A DNA stretch of 64,000 nt. Origin: Paenibacillus monticola. GTDB taxonomy: Bacteria > Bacillota > Bacilli > Paenibacillales > Paenibacillaceae. Below are positions 60,601 through 64,000 of this stretch, piece by piece; position 1 is the first letter of the stretch; every line of letters begins with the position of its first letter. The notes below the pieces were generated by a model that saw nothing but the letters and a program-made list of their open reading frames with translations, had not been told where the DNA came from and ran no database searches. A program made the translations under genes and the position numbers. The stretch spans positions 124,001-188,000 of the forward strand of contig NZ_WJXB01000007.1 of the NCBI RefSeq assembly GCF_009664975.1, in the 5' to 3' direction.

Positions 60601-60795
60601 ATGGGCAAAGCAAATGTTTATATCGACGAAGTGCTGCAGGACACAATTGACCTGACCGCCGCCGATCTGGAGGGGTACAGTAAAGTCGTATTTGAGAAAA
60701 AGAACCTGAATGACGGCGACCATACCCTACGGATCGAAACCGTGGGGGGCAAAGTAACTTTTAACCGCTATAGTGTTTATGGGATGTTGAAATAA
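57664..60795 (+). CDS. Secreted multidomain glycoside hydrolase under a c-di-GMP riboswitch
   Basis: A 1043-aa protein with a long signal peptide (hydrophobic FSKVTAMLLTLVLAIGGPF, cleavage near residue 60). A beta-sandwich (about 90-255) is followed by a TIM-barrel (about 258-560) with acid/base YLEMDNEPG (E374) and probable nucleophile MMTEAGAN (E479), as in clan GH-A families such as GH39/GH5. An FN3 domain (about 695-790), a CBM6/35-like domain (about 800-905) and a C-terminal carbohydrate-binding-like domain follow. It acts outside the cell on an unknown polysaccharide. The c-di-GMP switch suggests a biofilm matrix or attachment role. GAGGAG lies 8 nt before the ATG. GC is higher than its surroundings. 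Confidence 0.85.
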   Translation: MKTTCKRSVRPAPDLSRTITKMAPRSCFRLFSKVTAMLLTLVLAIGGPFNPVRTKLVSAQPATESTPQSVTESAYGAAANNLQEPSTPVGTVWTIGTHDGSSAEFSDFKAMSIPYTVPVTEEVYSDWKTFPKGMKASVNKTLSIDFTLEALPTYGVEFDVHILNAYMSVPQMAVYANGRLAGLLQIAGTAGSGGAYPYRDQYGLYIPKELLNTGVNELKFEVYAGSYANSSGDANLWYEWDELSLTALSSPASEPLHGRYVHLGTAIANSFDFNDNVTRLVPDLTKWLGIAYSGNMMRAALWSDTKQLWLDGIDPYLQTMKDMNLQPVVGMFGTDFMNSSEMLGGHMSESMKTYYRQFMSDYGSDFAYLEMDNEPGVFGHTQSSLVELGKFLQAEKAATPWLKIVAPGWAYWPTKGTPYGWERNPEQRKPIEAVSDLTNGHSYSLTGLTQARGGALNENLLTYNGGTEDGLPKEMMMTEAGANDLHADPSGFGTSAYKFAAAFDRELRADIGYADHIMQHTAFDTSNPNYALFVRPGNWNTHRVSDTAAWAAKPAEGGETRLRTFRRLAAAYATHGAPLSYSFLSGDESAGRKIYVRAVDTRTLGVSTIGASADKQIVSIVNFEPAGTAARHVNVRVALPESGDYRVEQYRDGNSVGAAYSVEERNVSPYLDLDLTVAAGEAVQLYLTLKEAQNPEKPVMTGAAMKTWNTAMIDWNEAADNHQTTTYRLYRDGEELALLPSSVTRYIDTTIAYDRTYSYTVQAIDDSGNMSVPSEPMLLAVPDMPITPGGLLYEVEKGQLTGIAKTGTDSAASSGGYVRDMHGNGASISIINIMPGAGNYTLRFAYATGVDATLNLYVNGIKIKKLSFISTGKYTGTGAYKSISAAVTLADEPNTIMLRHDGDNTGAVNLDYAELTSVVSVSPVTDWHDYTFDDADIYYSPGILMNINGSWNETMDQGEVASFGFSGTGVRWLSNVQGNMGKANVYIDEVLQDTIDLTAADLEGYSKVVFEKKNLNDGDHTLRIETVGGKVTFNRYSVYGMLK

Positions 60796-60815
60796 ATGGG
60801 TTTCTAAGTCTCAAT

Positions 60816-60858
60816 CAAATAGCCTCAGCCCAATATTCTAACGGGCTGAGGCTGTTTG
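60816..60858 (+). terminator. Terminator of the secreted hydrolase gene
   Basis: CAAATAGCCTCAGCCC (60816-60831) pairs with GGGCTGAGGCTGTTTG (60843-60858), 15 of 16 positions, 20 bp after the stop codon. Confidence 0.85.
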
Positions 60859-60877
60859 ATGTACAACGGAGCTGCTC

Positions 60878-61240
60878 TTACCAAACTACACGGATAATAA
60901 GACCTTTAGGATTGCCAACTTCGAGGTAAGCTGGCTGTCCGTTGACATCACCATACGGGAATCCGTACGCCAATACACTGATACTATGCTCATGCCATAA
61001 TTTCGCATAATAATTGGCCGGAGCAGCGTTGTACTAGTCGGATACAGTATTCCAATGGTCCCACCTGCTGTAAATGATCCATGAATAGGAGCCACAATGC
61101 GGTATGGCGTCTGAACGGTGGCGAGCGATTTAAAGGCGGTTGGCACTCCATTTTGGTATTTAGTAAAAGTTCTAACACGGGTTTCTGATTCCAGTTCCCC
61201 GACTGTTTTGTCGTAGGATGATAGCCACTGTCGTTAATAC
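60878..61240 (-). pseudogene. Frameshifted C-terminal fragment, possibly GH64/thaumatin-like
   Basis: Two minus-strand frames each read protein-like pieces. One gives PTAFKSLATVQTPYRIVAPI then HGSFTAGGTIGILYP. The other, ending at TAA 60878-60880, gives WHEHSISVLAYGFPYGDVNG then QPAYLEVGNPKGLIIRVVW. The YGFPYGDVNGQ...VGNP pattern recalls the end of GH64-type glucanases, but this is from memory and weak. At least one frameshift separates the pieces and no N-terminus remains. Confidence 0.45.
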
Positions 61241-61243
61241 TCT

Positions 61244-62041
61244 TTATGAGCTTATAAAATTAATCAGAACCGAATTAAAGGCCTTCGGCGATTCCATATT
61301 GGAGAAATGCCCCGCTCCTGCTATAAGAACTTTCTCAGCATTTGATATCAAATCCAAAAGTCTACCAGAAGAATTTCTACTCCCTTCTGAATCCAATTCT
61401 CCTATAATTACAAGCAAAGGAGGACCCTCACTTTGTTTATGTAATAACGATTCAATTACAGAACCTACCAGTGGACGCTTTCTTTCGTATAGGATCTGCC
61501 ACGCGGACCATTCGCTGATCATGGTTTCAAGTTCATTATAAATCCTGTCTTTTTGAAGCCCGCTACACTGCATCATTAATGTCATCCACTCTTTCTTAAA
61601 ATCATCCAGAGCGATGGGTCTCGCAACAAAATCCTGCTCTTGCAACTCAAGTTCGTCATCTGGCCATGGCTCAAATTCTCCTGCGTACAGTCCAGAACTT
61701 GCACATGCTGCCGAAAGGACTCTCTCTGGATATAACGCGAGACAATCCAAGGCTACCATAGAACCTAGGGACAGACCGACCAGATGAGCTTGCTTCACGT
61801 CCAGTGCATGCATTATGGCAACAAGATCATCCACATGCCGATAATGAACTCTTGGATCAGGCAATGATGATTTTCCATAACCACGCAAATCATAACGAAT
61901 AACGAAATATTTCTCTGCTAAACTATCAAATTGCGCATCCCACATTCGCGAATCTACTGAATGAGCATGTATTAATATCACTGTCACCCCTGTTCCTTTT
62001 GACTCGTAATAAAGATTTGCATCAGATAAAGTGATGTACAT
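61244..62041 (-). CDS. Alpha/beta-fold hydrolase
   Basis: A 265-aa protein with an oxyanion region LIHAHSVDSRMWD, nucleophile elbow GLSLGSM (Ser near 92), acid region IGELDSEG and catalytic His in GAGHFSNMESP. The length and order are those of small esterase/haloperoxidase-like hydrolases with a cap domain (about 125-195). It is cytosolic. GGAGTG lies about 9 nt before the ATG. The substrate is unknown; the neighbouring fucosidase-type gene is 43 bp away in the same direction, so they may be co-transcribed. Confidence 0.9.
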   Translation of the reverse strand: MYITLSDANLYYESKGTGVTVILIHAHSVDSRMWDAQFDSLAEKYFVIRYDLRGYGKSSLPDPRVHYRHVDDLVAIMHALDVKQAHLVGLSLGSMVALDCLALYPERVLSAACASSGLYAGEFEPWPDDELELQEQDFVARPIALDDFKKEWMTLMMQCSGLQKDRIYNELETMISEWSAWQILYERKRPLVGSVIESLLHKQSEGPPLLVIIGELDSEGSRNSSGRLLDLISNAEKVLIAGAGHFSNMESPKAFNSVLINFISS

Positions 62042-62084
62042 TTTGATTTCACTCCAATCCTAAATATGTAACTTCAAACAATTA

Positions 62085-64000
62085 CTATAATGGAATGAGA
62101 GTATAGGTCTCACCGATTACCGTTTTGAAATGAATTGTTCCATTATTACTATACTTTGCATCCAATACCCCCCCAGCCATTTCCACTATGAGAGGGATAG
62201 CCGAGACAACCTGGCAATCCACTCCTTGATTGGAGCAAATTCGGGCATAGGTTAGCTGATTATTGTTCCAGGTGATCTCGACTTCAAAGCCTCCTCTAGC
62301 ACAAAGTCCTTTCACTGTTCCCGCTTCCCAGACATCTGGCAGCGCAGGCAACAAATGAAGGATGCCCGTATGGGATTGCAGCAGCATTTCAGCTACACCC
62401 GCTGTAAATCCGAAATTTCCGTCGATCTGGAATGGCGGGTGTGCCCCAAACAGATTAGGATATACTCCACCACCCGTTACACTTCCCTTATCGGTATGCA
62501 CAAGGTTAAATACTTTCCCAATCAGTTGATGTGCTCGGTTGCCGTCACCAAAACGAGCCCAGAGATTTATTTTCCAAGCCAGACTCCAGCCTGTGCCAAT
62601 ATCCGTACGCCGCTCAAGGGACTGCCGGGCTGCTGCGAACAAAGCAGGAGTCTCCTCTGCTGTCAGTTGATTACCCGGATAAACTCCATACAAATGAGAA
62701 ACATGACGATGCTGCACATCCTGATCTTCAAAATCTTCAGACCATTCCTGAAGCTGGCCATACTTACCGATCTTTAGAGGGAACAGTCTCGCTCTTGCGG
62801 CAGCGAGTTCCTCGCGGAATTCGTCTTCCGTATGTAGTACTTCCCCAGCGGCGATACAGTTCGTAAATAATTCCCAGATGAGCGCTTGATCCATTGCTGT
62901 CCCTTTGCTAATACCAGATAATTCTCCATTCGGAGTTACAAATTTATGCTCAGGTGAAATGGAAGGAGAAGACATCAAACTTCCATCAGACTCCTCTTGT
63001 AGCCAATCAAGGCAGAAGAGTGCAGCCTCTTTCATGATCGGGTAGGCCTCTTCGCGGAGATACAACAGGTCGCCACTAAATTGATAATGCTCCCACAAAT
63101 GCTGGCACAGCCACGGGCTGGCCATCGGCCAACTGGCCCATACGGGATCACCGTTACCATAATCTCCTACGGGAGCGGAATGGCACCAAATATCGCTGTT
63201 ATGGTGAGCCACCCAGCCTCTGGTACCATAGTTCACCTCGGCAGTCCGTGCACCCGATTGTGCCAGGTTAGCGATGAAATCCAGCAGTGGCTTATGACAT
63301 TCGGACAGATTACAGGTTTCAGCCAGCCAGTAATTCATCTCGGTATTGATATTCAAAGTATAATTACTGCTCCAAGGTGGTCGGGTTTCCTTATTCCATA
63401 TTCCTTGCAAATTGCTAGCTTGCGTTCCAGGTTGAGAGCTGGAAATCAGCAAATAGCGGCCGAATTGAAACAACAGTTCCACAAGTTTGCTATCTTTCAC
63501 CCCAAACTTCTGAACCCTGACATCCGTAGGTAAAGGCAATTCCGCCACGAATTCGGCTGGGCCCAGATCAAGCTGTACACGGTTAAACAAAGCTGTGTAA
63601 TCGGAAATATGACGTCCCCATAACTCCGTATAGGACTTTTTAAGAGCCGCTGCCAGCAACTCCTCAGCAATACCTGCAGGTTCAAGCCCCTCCGTCGCTG
63701 GATTGCGATTATATCCGTTAAAGCTCGTCGCCGCGCTGAATATCAGGATAGCTGAGGTTGCCGATTCTACATGCAGACCGTCATAATCGGTATAGGAACA
63801 TCCATCTTGTATCTTCACCCCAACTCGACCATCGAAGCGTGTTCCACCCTCACCATAGACTACGGGTTGGTCGGTCCGATAATAATTAGGATCCACGTGG
63901 ATCGGTGCGCGTCCCTTCATCACGAACCGTTCTACTTCTGTACTCGTTTGATGGCGAAGTGGACTCCGTAGTTTGGCCGTAAAGTTCAGCATTCCCGGAT
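62085..64000 (-). CDS. GH95-type alpha-L-fucosidase (partial, runs off right edge)
   Basis: At least 638 codons without a stop to the window edge; the ATG at 63992 is internal. Motifs of the GH95 (alpha/alpha)6 barrel are present: SNLQGIWN, SNYTLNINTEMNYW, GGWVAHHN-like GWVAHHNSDIWC, and SPSISPEHKF. QDVQHRHVSHLYGVYPGNQL and PFQIDGNFGFTAGVAEMLLQS follow near the C-terminus. GH95 enzymes remove alpha-1,2-linked L-fucose or L-galactose by inversion, with Asn/Asp/Glu residues in the HN, SPE and related motifs. The missing part should be the N-terminal beta-domain. With the GH2 gene and the secreted hydrolase it fits a plant-polysaccharide lifestyle. Confidence 0.9.
   Translation of the reverse strand, partial: PGMLNFTAKLRSPLRHQTSTEVERFVMKGRAPIHVDPNYYRTDQPVVYGEGGTRFDGRVGVKIQDGCSYTDYDGLHVESATSAILIFSAATSFNGYNRNPATEGLEPAGIAEELLAAALKKSYTELWGRHISDYTALFNRVQLDLGPAEFVAELPLPTDVRVQKFGVKDSKLVELLFQFGRYLLISSSQPGTQASNLQGIWNKETRPPWSSNYTLNINTEMNYWLAETCNLSECHKPLLDFIANLAQSGARTAEVNYGTRGWVAHHNSDIWCHSAPVGDYGNGDPVWASWPMASPWLCQHLWEHYQFSGDLLYLREEAYPIMKEAALFCLDWLQEESDGSLMSSPSISPEHKFVTPNGELSGISKGTAMDQALIWELFTNCIAAGEVLHTEDEFREELAAARARLFPLKIGKYGQLQEWSEDFEDQDVQHRHVSHLYGVYPGNQLTAEETPALFAAARQSLERRTDIGTGWSLAWKINLWARFGDGNRAHQLIGKVFNLVHTDKGSVTGGGVYPNLFGAHPPFQIDGNFGFTAGVAEMLLQSHTGILHLLPALPDVWEAGTVKGLCARGGFEVEITWNNNQLTYARICSNQGVDCQVVSAIPLIVEMAGGVLDAKYSNNGTIHFKTVIGETYTLIPL

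Noticed and set aside
59962..60723. 253-codon open frame on the minus strand
   Set aside because: Antisense to the secreted hydrolase; composition follows the complementary codons of FN3/CBM repeats.
1..64000. CRISPR arrays, tRNA or rRNA genes, attachment sites, origin
   Set aside because: No evenly spaced identical repeats with unique spacers, no cloverleaf with a TTCGA-type arm, and no rRNA core sequences were noticed on either strand.

Overview
The window looks like part of a Paenibacillus-type genome: a low-to-moderate GC, spore-forming Firmicute. Supporting signs are a CotF-like spore coat mini-operon (34724-35924), Bacillus-style AGGAGG ribosome binding sites, frequent TTG and GTG starts, an Lsa/Vga-type ABC-F gene behind a transcription attenuator, and many secreted or intracellular glycosidases. 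The genus is an inference from gene content and style; no rRNA or tRNA gene is present to confirm it.

Left part (1-22.6 kb), mostly accessory genes. The left edge is the end of a polyketide or hybrid NRPS/PKS locus: a FAAL-like acyl-AMP ligase that runs off the window, overlapped by a stand-alone (trans-AT) malonyl transferase. Next come regulator/transporter pairs: TetR-MFS with a 19-bp inverted-repeat operator, and LysR-MFS in divergent arrangement. They are followed by an AAA+ ATPase/TPR membrane protein pair, a MerR-controlled aldo/keto reductase with a typical 19-bp-spacer promoter, an isochorismatase-like hydrolase divergent from TetR with two operators, a large GH2-type glycosidase, a VOC protein, a three-gene unit whose last gene has an in-frame amber codon, an ABC-F resistance gene with a readable attenuator, and an ECF sigma/DUF4179 pair. 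Several gene remnants lie between them.

Middle part (22.7-37.4 kb), potassium and sporulation. All Kdp genes are on the minus strand: a 36-aa membrane peptide, kdpF, kdpA, kdpB, kdpC, then an unusual protein with two tandem KdpD-sensor plus USP modules and no kinase. A separate full-length kdpDE pair lies upstream. TTAAGAT-TACA-TTAAGAT boxes precede the kdpF unit, kdpD and, in a diverged form, a 74-aa membrane protein. Then come the spore coat genes, a DUF1848 pseudogene and a secreted tandem CBM21-like protein.

Right-middle (37.9-57 kb), anaerobic redox metabolism. A minus-strand cluster holds all [FeFe]-hydrogenase functions: hydE, a two-polypeptide pyruvate/2-oxoacid:ferredoxin oxidoreductase (gamma-delta and alpha-beta fusions), hydC, hydB and hydA (trimeric, NAD(P)-linked, bifurcating type), hydG, hydF and aspA. 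A second complete hydF lies downstream. It is separated from aspA by a region with four copies of TTGTAT-N3-ATACAA at 51/52/51-bp intervals. Reduced ferredoxin from the oxidoreductase would feed H2 production, HydEFG would build the H-cluster, and aspartase could supply ammonia for it. Beyond hydE is a flavin redox regulon: an EFR1-type flavodoxin/ferredoxin protein, an FMN-binding membrane protein, ApbE, TetR and a flavodoxin-like reductase, with matching long palindromes at both promoters.

Right end (57.4-64 kb). A c-di-GMP-I riboswitch precedes a 1043-aa secreted glycoside hydrolase with FN3 and carbohydrate-binding domains. After a degraded fragment and an alpha/beta hydrolase, a GH95 alpha-L-fucosidase-type gene runs off the window. 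A structured intergenic repeat occurs three times (near 30.45, 30.99 and 55.47 kb) with different but still pairing stem sequences. No CRISPR array, tRNA, rRNA, intact insertion sequence or replication origin was seen.
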